Below are positions 24,508 to 31,112 of a DNA stretch of 38,255 bases, in pieces; positions within the stretch are counted from its first letter, which is position 1, and the number at the start of each line of letters is the position of its first letter. The translations under genes and the position numbers were made by a program. Source of the stretch: a virus; the IMG/VR virus record IMGVR_UViG_3300031825_000378, positions 1 to 38,255 of that record; one strand, given 5' to 3'. The notes beneath the pieces were generated by a model. That model was not told the origin of the DNA. It made no database searches and was given only the letters and a program-made list of their open reading frames with translations.

Positions 24508-25105
24508 AGAAATGGTCAAGCCCGGAAGGGGCGTCCTCAGTGGGGTCAGCTTCGCCGGAGGCTAGGCCGTATGCCTCGCGCTCCAGGCCGACCAGGTTCT
24601 TCAGGGTCTCGGCCAGCTTCTTCATGCCGTCCACCCGGCTCGGGAGCGACAGCACGCGGGCGAACAATTCCTGGCGCCGATCTTGCCCGCCTTCGCCGTC
24701 CTCGTTCAGGAGTTCGGCAAGCTGCTCGAATAGATCGAGGTCGCCGGTCTGGATTTCCAATTCACCCAGCAACCGCATAGCTAGGCTGCGCGCCTTGGCG
24801 ATGTCCCGGCGGTGAGTCAGCCGGATATCGGCGATCACCTTGGCGTTCGCCTCAACGATCTGCCTGTCAGTTTCCAGCGTTTCCGTGGAAACTTCCTTGG
24901 AAACCGTCTGCTTGGAAACCAGCTCCTCGGCCTTAGCCTGGATGCGCTTGGACAGGTCACGGACCCATCCGTGCGTCTTGGCGCGCTTGTTGATGGCTGT
25001 ATGGGATACGCCATGAGCGGCGCCGATTTCCCTCACCGACAACAGGCCGGCACGATAGTCCGCTTCGACACGCTCCCAGTCGGTCTTCTTCTTTGCTTCA
25101 GTCAT
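24494..25105 (-). CDS. terS: terminase small subunit
   Basis: A 203-aa protein with an N-terminal helix-turn-helix (LSVREIGAAHGVSHTAINKR), followed by helical oligomerisation regions, placed just before terL. It would recognise the packaging site. The start is uncertain: the ATG at 25105 lacks a good RBS, in-frame ATGs lie at 25126 and 25213, and a GTG at 25225. The packaging site is probably in or near this gene, but I cannot place it. Confidence 0.8.
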   Translation of the reverse strand: MTEAKKKTDWERVEADYRAGLLSVREIGAAHGVSHTAINKRAKTHGWVRDLSKRIQAKAEELVSKQTVSKEVSTETLETDRQIVEANAKVIADIRLTHRRDIAKARSLAMRLLGELEIQTGDLDLFEQLAELLNEDGEGGQDRRQELFARVLSLPSRVDGMKKLAETLKNLVGLEREAYGLASGEADPTEDAPSGLDHFYGGH

Positions 25106-25260
25106 GGAATTCTCGATTGCCCCCATCCGTCTACCCGCCTGGGCGAGCTGGGCGCCGCGGTTCTCGTCGTGCTGGCCACCGGCGACAAGACCGGCAAGAA
25201 GTGTCCCGCGCATTTGCCCCTGCACGGGCGCCAGGCCTGCTGAGGCGAATCATGGGGGAA

Positions 25261-25443
25261 TTACTTGGCGGGAAGGAAGCAGTCCCAGTACCAGCCGTGC
25301 CCGGGAACATAGGAGAGCCGCCCCATATCAATTCGGTCGCGAGCTTCCTGCCATGTGCCGCCCGGGACTGGAGAGGCGCTATGGCCTTCGATCTCGTCTG
25401 TCAGGACGACTCGTCCGTCTGCATGGGTGCAGCGATAGAACAT
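25261..25443 (-). CDS. small hypothetical protein before terminase
   Basis: A 60-aa protein (MFYRCTHADGRVVLTDEIEG at the start, GWYWDCFLPAK at the end) with two Cys. GGAG precedes the ATG, which is 14 nt from a hairpin/U-tract. It resembles the small Gly/Trp-rich proteins often found just before terminase genes. Function unknown. Confidence 0.65.
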   Translation of the reverse strand: MFYRCTHADGRVVLTDEIEGHSASPVPGGTWQEARDRIDMGRLSYVPGHGWYWDCFLPAK

Positions 25444-25457
25444 GGCGGCTCCAATGC

Positions 25458-25483
25458 AAAAGCCCCAGCGCATGGCCGGGGCT
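25458..25483 (-). terminator. weak hairpin with U-tract before 60-aa gene
   Basis: Minus-strand stem AGCCCC/GGGGCT with a long loop, followed by TTTTG. It lies at the early-to-late boundary and would be a fitting target for a Q-like antiterminator. Confidence 0.45.
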
Positions 25484-25565
25484 TCAATTCTTAAGGGCGC
25501 AAGAGCCCGGCGCTAGTATCCCACAATGCGGGGTACTTTCCGGAATGTCCGTGTCCCACTTTTCC

Positions 25566-26300
25566 TCACGTTGCCCTCAGCTCGAAGGGGATTCCAAGCT
25601 TTAGCATGGCTTGCACCTGCTCATATGTGTATTGAGGCGGTGGGCGATTCGCTACCGCTTCAGCCATGGCAATCAATTCCGCCCGACGCCGCGACGTCAG
25701 GCTGGCAACGTCCGCTTCCTTTTTGGCCGACCCCACGTAGTCGGCCATGTTGCCCCGGATCGTTGTCAGGTAGATATTGCCGACGGCATACGGACCCGTG
25801 TCTCCGTAACGGCCCATGCAGAGATCGTTAGGGCCGCTGCCACGCAGGTGATAGTGGTCTTGCCAGAACTCCCACCATTCGGCGAAAGTGAGTTCGAAGC
25901 CTATGCCGCGGCCAGCGGATCGGGTCTTCTGCTTCATGAACGCGTGGTATGGATCAGATAGCTTCTGGCTCTTGGCATGGGCTCGAATTCTCGCGAGAGC
26001 TTCCGGACTCAGATCGCCAAGGACGCTGGCGATACGGTCCTCGCCAGGCGCATCGTCCGGAATTGCATAGCTTTTCAGCCGGTAGGTCGCATAGCCGCCA
26101 CGCTCATGGATGGGCGCGATGCGGATCAGGCTGCCGCCGTTCTCCATCGCCTGCAAAACGCGCGTGACGGCCTTCCGGGCGGACTCCCGGTCTTGTCGAT
26201 TCTTGTTATCGCCAAGGATGTAATTGACGATCTCCATCATCCTGAAGTCTCGCTTGGGATACGTTCCCAGCAAATCAAGAACCTCGGTGGCGTATTTCAT
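25566..26300 (-). CDS. hypothetical protein with HNH-like C-terminal motif
   Basis: A 244-aa protein. The N-terminal about 70 residues look like a winged helix (MKYATEVLDLLGTYPKRDFR, then RKAVTRVLQAMENGGSLIRI). The middle (RGIGFELTFAEWWEFWQDHY, then GDTGPYAVGNIYLTTIRGN) has the spacing seen in HNH- or AP2-associated phage proteins (GPY.VGN.), but a complete HNH Cys/His set is not visible. A DNA-binding or nuclease role is possible, not shown. GAGGAAG precedes the ATG. Confidence 0.65.
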   Translation of the reverse strand: MKYATEVLDLLGTYPKRDFRMMEIVNYILGDNKNRQDRESARKAVTRVLQAMENGGSLIRIAPIHERGGYATYRLKSYAIPDDAPGEDRIASVLGDLSPEALARIRAHAKSQKLSDPYHAFMKQKTRSAGRGIGFELTFAEWWEFWQDHYHLRGSGPNDLCMGRYGDTGPYAVGNIYLTTIRGNMADYVGSAKKEADVASLTSRRRAELIAMAEAVANRPPPQYTYEQVQAMLKLGIPFELRAT

Positions 26301-26653
26301 CGAATCTTCCTCTCCACTTCATTTCGGAACATACCTAGGTAAATCTTGTATTCAGTTTCAGTGAGTGCGACGCCCGTCGTCTTGGCGATCCATTCCCGCG
26401 CAGCCTTGACCCGGCCCCGGGCGTCAAGGTGGCCGAACATGGGGCGCTTCTGTGGGTATTCGGCAATGATCACCATGCGCTCATGCCAGGGAAGCGCCGC
26501 ATGCATGCTCTCAACCGCCAGGGCGTGGTCCGTCAAGATTGGGCGATGGTCGTCTTCCCAGGACACATACGGCGTCATGTTGCCCACGGTGGCGCCTGAC
26601 CATACCCAGCGGCTCCAATTCCAAAGCAGATCATCCCCAGTCAGCCTACTCAT
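26297..26653 (-). CDS. Q-like late antitermination protein (candidate)
   Basis: A 118-aa protein, last but two before terminase, where lambdoid phages carry Q. The C-terminal part (LPWHERMVIIAEYPQKRP, then ARGRVKAAREWIA and LTETEYKIYLGMFRNEVE) recalls the helical layout of Q-family proteins (lP..R.vi..EY ... y...l ... r..v). GAGG precedes the ATG at 26653. It would let RNA polymerase pass the late-region terminators. The assignment is tentative. Confidence 0.5.
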   Translation of the reverse strand: MSRLTGDDLLWNWSRWVWSGATVGNMTPYVSWEDDHRPILTDHALAVESMHAALPWHERMVIIAEYPQKRPMFGHLDARGRVKAAREWIAKTTGVALTETEYKIYLGMFRNEVERKIR

Positions 26654-26846
26654 CGGCAACCTCGTACCGGTTGCACTTCTTGCCGTAGGGTTTGCCCTTC
26701 AGGCAGCGCGTAACCGTGTCGCCGAATGGGGTTTCGATGGCCTTGGCATGGGCGCAGCCCTTGCACGACCGATTTAGCGCCGCCTGCTGCCGGCTCATCA
26801 CTACCAGCATAGGGTCGCGGAATTCCCACTTCATGAGGTCGACCAT
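26646..26846 (-). CDS. small Cys-rich protein, possible zinc binder
   Basis: A 66-aa basic protein with four Cys in a zinc-ribbon-like order: CKGCAHAK ... TRCLKGK ... KKCNRYE. GGAG precedes the ATG, whose A is also the last base of the 28-aa gene's stop. This kind of CxxC...C...C mini-protein is common near phage Q and RusA genes; function unknown. Confidence 0.7.
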   Translation of the reverse strand: MVDLMKWEFRDPMLVVMSRQQAALNRSCKGCAHAKAIETPFGDTVTRCLKGKPYGKKCNRYEVADE

Positions 26847-26932
26847 CAGAGAATCTCCAGGGACCAGAGGAATATCGCCAAGCACGAGGTGAAACACGCT
26901 ACGGCCCCCAGGCACATCAACCATCTGTTCAT
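26846..26932 (-). CDS. 28-aa membrane mini-protein
   Basis: A 28-residue peptide, one transmembrane helix (CLGAVACFTSCLAIFLWSL). It is tiled exactly between neighbours: ATGA overlap with the RusA stop and TGATG overlap with the next gene, with GGAG before its ATG. The tiling and RBS are the evidence that it is translated. Function unknown. Confidence 0.6.
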   Translation of the reverse strand: MNRWLMCLGAVACFTSCLAIFLWSLEIL

Positions 26933-27303
26933 CGTCCGATCTCCACGAGCACGAAGCCCTTCTTGTCTACGTCCAGCGCGCCGTCCAGCGTGAGGGGCCG
27001 GAACTGGCTGTCATCGATTCCCAGCGCCGCGGCGATGCCGTCCAGCCGCGGCTTCTCTGCCGACAGCAGGCCGTCCAAGTCGCGGCGCACCTTGTTGGGC
27101 GCGACCCAGGTAATCGACACTGGCACGTGGCCGGCGGACGCCAAGCTGTTCCGGCCCAGCGCCTCCTTAGCCGCGAAGAACGCGGACTCGCGCGCGCGCA
27201 CCTTGGCCGCATGGCTGACGCCCCAGTGCTTGCCGCCCTTGCGGTTTGCCATGAGGCTGGTGTCGGGCCACGGCAGGCGGATGGTCAGGCGGTCTAAAGT
27301 CAT
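26929..27303 (-). CDS. rusA: RusA-like Holliday junction resolvase
   Basis: A 124-aa nuclease of the RusA family, which cuts four-way junctions made by recombination and replication. The signature region is visible: KVRRDLDGLLSAEKPRLDGI followed by GIDDSQF, with the metal-binding Asp residues. Its ATG overlaps the stop of the 54-aa gene and its stop overlaps the 28-aa gene. Length is normal. Confidence 0.85.
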   Translation of the reverse strand: MTLDRLTIRLPWPDTSLMANRKGGKHWGVSHAAKVRARESAFFAAKEALGRNSLASAGHVPVSITWVAPNKVRRDLDGLLSAEKPRLDGIAAALGIDDSQFRPLTLDGALDVDKKGFVLVEIGR

Positions 27304-27464
27304 GCGACCTCCCCCGCGCTTAGATCCAAACCCAGCGCGCGCTTAGCCATGACCAGGACGGTGATGGCATAACGCTTACCGCCCTTACGCTGATGCTCTT
27401 GCAGGATCTTTAGCGCCCAGCGGCGCTCGCTCGGCACTGAAGTTGCTTCCGGCAGGTCGATCAT
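27300..27464 (-). CDS. 54-aa hypothetical protein tiled between dnaC-like gene and rusA
   Basis: A basic 54-residue protein (start MIDLPEATSVPSERRWALKI, end LGLDLSAGEVA). Its ATG overlaps the loader stop and its TGA overlaps the rusA ATG, both as ATGA. The precise tiling supports translation. No family recognised. Confidence 0.65.
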   Translation of the reverse strand: MIDLPEATSVPSERRWALKILQEHQRKGGKRYAITVLVMAKRALGLDLSAGEVA

Positions 27465-28258
27465 GCTTGCCTCCGATAGCTGGGCCAGTCGAACACGACC
27501 ATCCGGCCGCCGCCCTCTCGCAGACGATCGATGACGCGCTCGCCCAGGTACTCGGTCAGCGGCTCCTTGGCCAGATTGCTGATCACGATCGTCGGCTTGA
27601 GCCCTTGATATCGGCCGTTGATAACCTCGAACAGGTACATCTTTTCCGTCTCGCTGCCGAACTGCACGCCGACCTCATCGAGAACCAGCAGATCCGGATC
27701 GACGAGGTTCTTGATGGCATCGGCCTCGGTCAGCTCAGAGCCTTTTCGATACGTCTCCTTGATGGACCGAACGGCCCCAATAACCGACGAGAACACCGCC
27801 ACGCGGTCAAGCGCGATGACTTCGTGGCAGACGCCGACGGCCAGGTGAGTCTTGCCCGCTCCCACTCCGCCGCAAAAGATCAGGCTCTGGCCGGTCTTTT
27901 GGCATTCAGCGAAGTTCGCCGCGAAGTCCTTGGCCACCGCCAGCGCTTTGGCCGGCCCTTCGGCATGAGACACGAAGTTGTCCAGCGTCTTGTCCGCGAA
28001 CCGAGGCGGGATGGCGGCGCGTCCCAGCAACTCTCTTACGCGGCGCTGCCGCAACTCAACCTGCCATTTGGCGTGAGCCTCAGCCGCTTCGCGCTCCTGC
28101 TGCTGCTTGATGCAAACGGGACAGCCAGACGTGTGACCCATGTACGTGATCGCGGTGTAGTCGCCATGCTGCTCGCAGCGCTGGCTGGATTGCTCAGTCT
28201 TAAAACGTGCCATCGGCTGCAACCCCGGCGTGGTAATCCTGCTCGTTGAAGTTTCCAT
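27461..28258 (-). CDS. DnaC-like helicase loader ATPase
   Basis: A 265-aa AAA+ protein. The N-terminus has a Cys/His cluster (RCEQHGDYTAI ... GCPVCIKQ) that may bind zinc. Walker A is FCGGVGAGKTHLAVG, Walker B LLVLDEVG, and sensor-1 region IVISNLAKEPL. It would load the host replicative helicase at the phage origin together with the initiator just upstream. The ATG at 28258 has GGAG; a second ATG at 28213 is possible. It overlaps the initiator by 59 nt. Confidence 0.9.
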   Translation of the reverse strand: METSTSRITTPGLQPMARFKTEQSSQRCEQHGDYTAITYMGHTSGCPVCIKQQQEREAAEAHAKWQVELRQRRVRELLGRAAIPPRFADKTLDNFVSHAEGPAKALAVAKDFAANFAECQKTGQSLIFCGGVGAGKTHLAVGVCHEVIALDRVAVFSSVIGAVRSIKETYRKGSELTEADAIKNLVDPDLLVLDEVGVQFGSETEKMYLFEVINGRYQGLKPTIVISNLAKEPLTEYLGERVIDRLREGGGRMVVFDWPSYRRQA

Positions 28259-29270
28259 GCGCTGTCACTCCATTCGGTTTCGTTCGGGTTTGGGCCCGGG
28301 GCGGGTATAGGCCTTGGTAGCCGCTGGCAATGCTGTTGGCGATCACCGCGCTCGGCTGATGGCCTTCTGCGCGCAGGTCCGCCAGCTGCTTCAGCTGCAG
28401 CTTGGCGGCCTCTTGCGTCACCGGCTTCTTGCGGGCCTTCCGGTCGGCAACCCAGATGACCCAGTCTTCACGGTCAAGCCAGTCCGGCAGATCGATCGCT
28501 GAGGCATCGAATCCGTTCCCCCGCTTGCGGGGGTTAGGGGGTGTTTGTTTTTCTTCTTTATCTTTATCTTCTTCTTTATCTTTATCTTTCGTAGTTGCTA
28601 CGGTATCTACGCCAACTACGGGTATGGACTCGAACTCGCTCTCTGGTAGGGAAGACAAGAACGTCAAGGTCTGCTCGTAGGTGATCAGGTCTTTGGAATT
28701 TGTCTTAGAAATCAGAGAGTTCAGCGCGGCACTGCGGTTGAACCACTCGCCATTCAGGCGGCTCGATTCGAAGAATTTGTGAATGGCCCTTTCGTTTCGC
28801 TCGTCGGTTTTAAGCGTGGCGAGCAGGACGAATTTCGATGCGGAACCTGTCTGTAGATCCTTCACGCGGGACCAAGGATTCCTACTAATTCCTATCTTCA
28901 CTACGTCGTTATCCGTAGAAGCTACGTAGTAGATGTAGTTGCATCCGGACGACTTCCCCTTTCCATCGGCACCGTCTTCCCTACTCGGCTGCCGGCGCTC
29001 CCAGCCAGTGAGGCGTTTCCCATCCAGGACGCGGCCTTGCATAGCCTGTGTGATTGCGCACACAGCCTCATCGCTCTCGTTCAGCGCGCTCGCAATGTCC
29101 TCTTCCAGAACGTCGTAAGTACCGCGCTCGCTGTTCTGGGACGCCGAAGCAAGAATTTGTAGCCACACAGCTTGCACGGTCGATATCGACTGCCCGGAAG
29201 CACGCGCGATCGTTCTCCATTTAGGATCGTTCGGCATGTCGTGCCATAGCCGGAACCATTCATTCGCCAT
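28200..29270 (-). CDS. replication initiator with inserted GIY-YIG domain
   Basis: A 356-aa protein. The N-terminal about 95 residues (MANEWFRLWHDMPNDPKWRT to LTGWERRQP) are the winged-helix part of phage replication proteins that act as lambda O/DnaD-like initiators. Residues about 108-190 form a T5orf172-type GIY-YIG domain (NYIYYVASTDNDVVKIGISR, SRVKDLQTGS, ERAIHKFFES, GEWF). A charged linker (KDKDKEEDKDKEEK) leads to a C-terminal DnaD-like helical part (WLDREDWVIWVADRKARKKP). GGAG precedes the ATG. The domain insertion is unusual; the initiator role rests on the N-terminus and the loader neighbour. Confidence 0.8.
   Translation of the reverse strand: MANEWFRLWHDMPNDPKWRTIARASGQSISTVQAVWLQILASASQNSERGTYDVLEEDIASALNESDEAVCAITQAMQGRVLDGKRLTGWERRQPSREDGADGKGKSSGCNYIYYVASTDNDVVKIGISRNPWSRVKDLQTGSASKFVLLATLKTDERNERAIHKFFESSRLNGEWFNRSAALNSLISKTNSKDLITYEQTLTFLSSLPESEFESIPVVGVDTVATTKDKDKEEDKDKEEKQTPPNPRKRGNGFDASAIDLPDWLDREDWVIWVADRKARKKPVTQEAAKLQLKQLADLRAEGHQPSAVIANSIASGYQGLYPPRAQTRTKPNGVTAHGNFNEQDYHAGVAADGTF
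28542..28620. other. candidate replication origin: A+T-rich tract and CTACG iterons
   Basis: A 48-bp pyrimidine-rich, A+T-rich tract with repeated TCTTTAT units (28542-28589) abuts an inverted CGTAG and three CTACG motifs in direct 9-bp spacing (28598, 28607, 28616). It lies inside the initiator gene, as the lambda origin does inside O. A second cluster of CTACG/CGTAG lies at 28901-28929. The function is inferred. Confidence 0.4.
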
Positions 29271-29724
29271 GGCGGACTCCGTACACGGTCATGTAGCCAA
29301 TCTCGGCCTCAAGAGGCCAGAGCCCCAGCACAATCAGGGACAAGCGGGTTTCTTGAAATCCAGCCTCCCACAGCGCCACCTTCTCTTCGTAGCTGGCACC
29401 GGTTTGGTTCTGATCGATATAAGCGTGGCACGTAACGCAGCCCCACGCGGTGGCCCAGTCGTGCGCCTTCAGCCATCCGGCCTTCCCATGACGCGACTGG
29501 TTTGAGTGACACGCGACCACGGTTGCGGCGTCACCGCAGCACACATCAGGCACCTGAAGCTTGCAGGGCATCCCCTTGGCCAGCTTCAACAGCGCCAGGT
29601 TGCGGTACATCGTCTTGGTTGAGCGTACGGTCTTGCGCTTCGCGGGCAGCTTGGCCGTGCCGCGCTTCATCGGCGCCTTCGCGCGCAGCGGTGTCGACCG
29701 CTTGAGGGCAGAGTTGCGGATCAT
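29260..29724 (-). CDS. YbcO-like nuclease, DUF1364 family
   Basis: A 154-aa protein with a basic N-terminus and the DUF1364 core: PCKLQVPDVCCGDAATVVAC, then HSNQSRHGKAGW and CVTCHAYIDQ, including the Cys and His ligands of this HNH-type fold. The family acts in phage recombination in place of NinB/NinG-type proteins. Its ATG overlaps the DUF1367 stop (ATGA) and its stop lies inside the initiator start region. Confidence 0.8.
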   Translation of the reverse strand: MIRNSALKRSTPLRAKAPMKRGTAKLPAKRKTVRSTKTMYRNLALLKLAKGMPCKLQVPDVCCGDAATVVACHSNQSRHGKAGWLKAHDWATAWGCVTCHAYIDQNQTGASYEEKVALWEAGFQETRLSLIVLGLWPLEAEIGYMTVYGVRHGE

Positions 29725-30242
29725 TCTCCAAATCCTTGCAAGACGAGTTCCAGCATTTCGCTGGCACGCGCGGCCGGCAGATGCGGCCACATAGTTTTCT
29801 GGGCGTGCGCCGTGCGCAGGAAGGCAACAGCGTCCTCGTGGAATTGCTCCATGTCGGCCTGCTCCAGCTTTGCGTAGCTGATTGACCGCGGCACGGGGAT
29901 GACACCGCCCTTCGGGCCCGGGTACCAGTCCACGAAGCCACTACCGGTCTTCAGCCAGGCGCGGAAGGCTTCGAACTCCTCAAATCGGTCTTGTGCCTCG
30001 AAGAGGGCCGACTCCAGCGCCATGTGCTTGCGGTGGTACCACCCAGTACGCTCTTTGTGCGTAGTGATCGACAGCATCTCGCCCGGCTCAAGCCGAACCA
30101 GTTGATTCCACAGCCGGCGCCATTGTTTGCGCCCGCGCTCACCCAGGCCGTCGACCATGCCGAAGATCATTCGGCGTGCGGCTTCCTTTTCCTGCTCGGA
30201 GACTTGGACAGGCTGCTGACGAACCAGGGTGATATCGGCCAT
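29721..30242 (-). CDS. DUF1367-like protein
   Basis: A 173-aa protein with the DUF1367 features: a YHRKHMALESALFEAQDRFE region, FRAWLKTGSGF and VPRSISYAKLEQADMEQFHE. The family lies next to YbcO/NinB-type recombination genes in many lambdoid phages; function unknown. AGGGA lies before the ATG inside the CII-like gene's end. Confidence 0.75.
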   Translation of the reverse strand: MADITLVRQQPVQVSEQEKEAARRMIFGMVDGLGERGRKQWRRLWNQLVRLEPGEMLSITTHKERTGWYHRKHMALESALFEAQDRFEEFEAFRAWLKTGSGFVDWYPGPKGGVIPVPRSISYAKLEQADMEQFHEDAVAFLRTAHAQKTMWPHLPAARASEMLELVLQGFGE

Positions 30243-30243
30243 G

Positions 30244-30558
30244 TCAACGATCCCTGTTGTGGTTTTCGATCTCGGACTGGAGGTACTTAGCCAGCATCGT
30301 CTTCATGGCGAATAGCTCGTGCCGACTGATGACCACCGCGTTAGACGGGGACAACTGAAAGCCGAGAGCTGCCAAAAGGTGGCAAAACCGATCCATTCCA
30401 TCCTTCGAACGACTAAGCGTGCTCGCATCAACGTCCATGCAAGCGGCTGCACGCTCCTGCGTGAACTCCGCAAGCCGGCGCAAAATCTCGCCTTGAATCC
30501 TTGCGCCGTTCTTGCGTGTGCTTTCCACATGCTCAGCTGATACTGGTTGCGTGCTCAT
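30244..30558 (-). CDS. CII-like transcription activator
   Basis: A 104-aa protein of the CII type: IQGEILRRLAEFTQERAAAC then MDVDASTLSRSKDGMDRFCH, a helix-turn-helix, followed by LLAALGFQLSP as in lambda CII, and a helical C-terminus for tetramer formation. It is the second gene after PR, as in lambda. AAGGA lies before the ATG at 30558. It would favour CI synthesis during establishment of lysogeny. Confidence 0.75.
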   Translation of the reverse strand: MSTQPVSAEHVESTRKNGARIQGEILRRLAEFTQERAAACMDVDASTLSRSKDGMDRFCHLLAALGFQLSPSNAVVISRHELFAMKTMLAKYLQSEIENHNRDR

Positions 30559-30596
30559 CGAGTACTTCCTTATGAACAAAGAGCGAGGTGTGTTTC

Positions 30597-30761
30597 GTGA
30601 CCGAAACGGAAAAGTTGTTGATCAGCGCCCAGGACTTGGCCCGCAGGGTCTTTGAAGATCCGAGCGAAAAGGCAGTCATGGACTTGTTTCAGGAGCTTTG
30701 CGCCGAGCGTGACCGCATGGCGTGGGCGACCGAAGGGCGCGAGAGCGCGACGGTGCATTGA
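30597..30761 (+). CDS. 54-aa protein on opposite strand between cro and cII
   Basis: A GTG-started 54-residue protein (VTETEKLLISAQDLARRVFE, then AVMDLFQELCAERDRMAW) with amphipathic-helix character and normal high third-position GC. AGGTG lies before the GTG. It reads against cro and cII and ends 3 nt from the cro stop, tail to tail. A transcript running toward CI would carry it. No family recognised. Confidence 0.5.
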   Translation: MTETEKLLISAQDLARRVFEDPSEKAVMDLFQELCAERDRMAWATEGRESATVH

Positions 30762-30763
30762 TG

Positions 30764-31027
30764 TCATGCCGCAGTCGCCTCGTGTGCTCGACGCTGGCGT
30801 TTCGGCTTGCGAAGCACGTCCCATCGAAAGCTGGGCAACAGCTCTTCGCAGCGCACGCCGGTGGCCTCCTCGATCAGCGGACAGTGCTCGGAGGGGAGCG
30901 GACGCTTGAGATTCACCCACTCATGAACGCTGACCGGCGTCACCTTGAGAATGCGAGCGAGGGCGGATTGCCCGCCGGCTATGTCGCATGCTCGGGCTAG
31001 GGATTCGTGTCGTTTTTTCATGTCCAT
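30764..31027 (-). CDS. Cro repressor, YdaS-like
   Basis: An 87-aa helix-turn-helix protein of the YdaS/Cro type: ARACDIAGGQSALARILKVT followed by VSVHEWVNLKRPLPSEHCPL. It is the first gene of the leftward arm, facing CI across three operators. The ATG at 31027 falls at the predicted transcription start of PR, with no RBS, so the message is probably leaderless; an ATG at 31021 is also in frame. Confidence 0.85.
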   Translation of the reverse strand: MDMKKRHESLARACDIAGGQSALARILKVTPVSVHEWVNLKRPLPSEHCPLIEEATGVRCEELLPSFRWDVLRKPKRQRRAHEATAA

Positions 31028-31032
31028 GCCGC

Positions 31033-31061
31033 ATTATTAGGCGTCGCCTAATGTATGTCAA
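31033..31061 (-). promoter_or_regulatory. PR promoter for cro
   Basis: Minus strand: TTGACA (31061-31056), 17 bp, AATAAT (31038-31033). Predicted start is about 31027, the cro ATG itself. Operator OR1 fills the spacer and OR2 touches the -35. Confidence 0.8.
31036..31052. promoter_or_regulatory. operator OR1
   Basis: ATTAGGCGTCGCCTAAT, a perfect 17-bp palindrome about a central T. It overlaps the spacer and -10 of PR. An identical copy is at OL. Confidence 0.85.
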
Positions 31062-31076
31062 TAGGAATTGCCTAAT
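31060..31076. promoter_or_regulatory. operator OR2
   Basis: AATAGGAATTGCCTAAT matches the OR1 palindrome at 13 of 17 positions. It is 24 bp centre to centre from OR1 and lies between PR and the CI promoter. Confidence 0.7.
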
Positions 31077-31081
31077 GCGGC

Positions 31082-31087
31082 TATACA
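31082..31087 (+). promoter_or_regulatory. -10 of the CI maintenance promoter
   Basis: TATACA lies between OR2 and OR3. The -35 is poor, as expected for an activator-dependent PRM. The message would begin near 31094 with a leader of about 10 nt and no RBS. Confidence 0.5.
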
Positions 31088-31095
31088 AGGCGAAA

Positions 31096-31112
31096 GTTAG
31101 GCAATGCTTAAT
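31096..31112. promoter_or_regulatory. operator OR3
   Basis: GTTAGGCAATGCTTAAT matches the palindrome at 12 of 17 positions and covers the CI start codon. Binding here would shut off CI synthesis. Confidence 0.65.

Noticed and set aside
25114-25260. Extra gene or N-terminal extension upstream of terminase small subunit
   Set aside because: In-frame GTG and ATG codons and a 40-codon Arg-rich ORF exist, but none has a good RBS or protein-like content; the region may instead hold packaging-site DNA.
30501-30515. CII-binding site (TTGC-N6-TTGC) for a PRE promoter
   Set aside because: TTGC-N7-TTGC is present at the right place and strand, but the spacing is one base too long and no good -10 follows.
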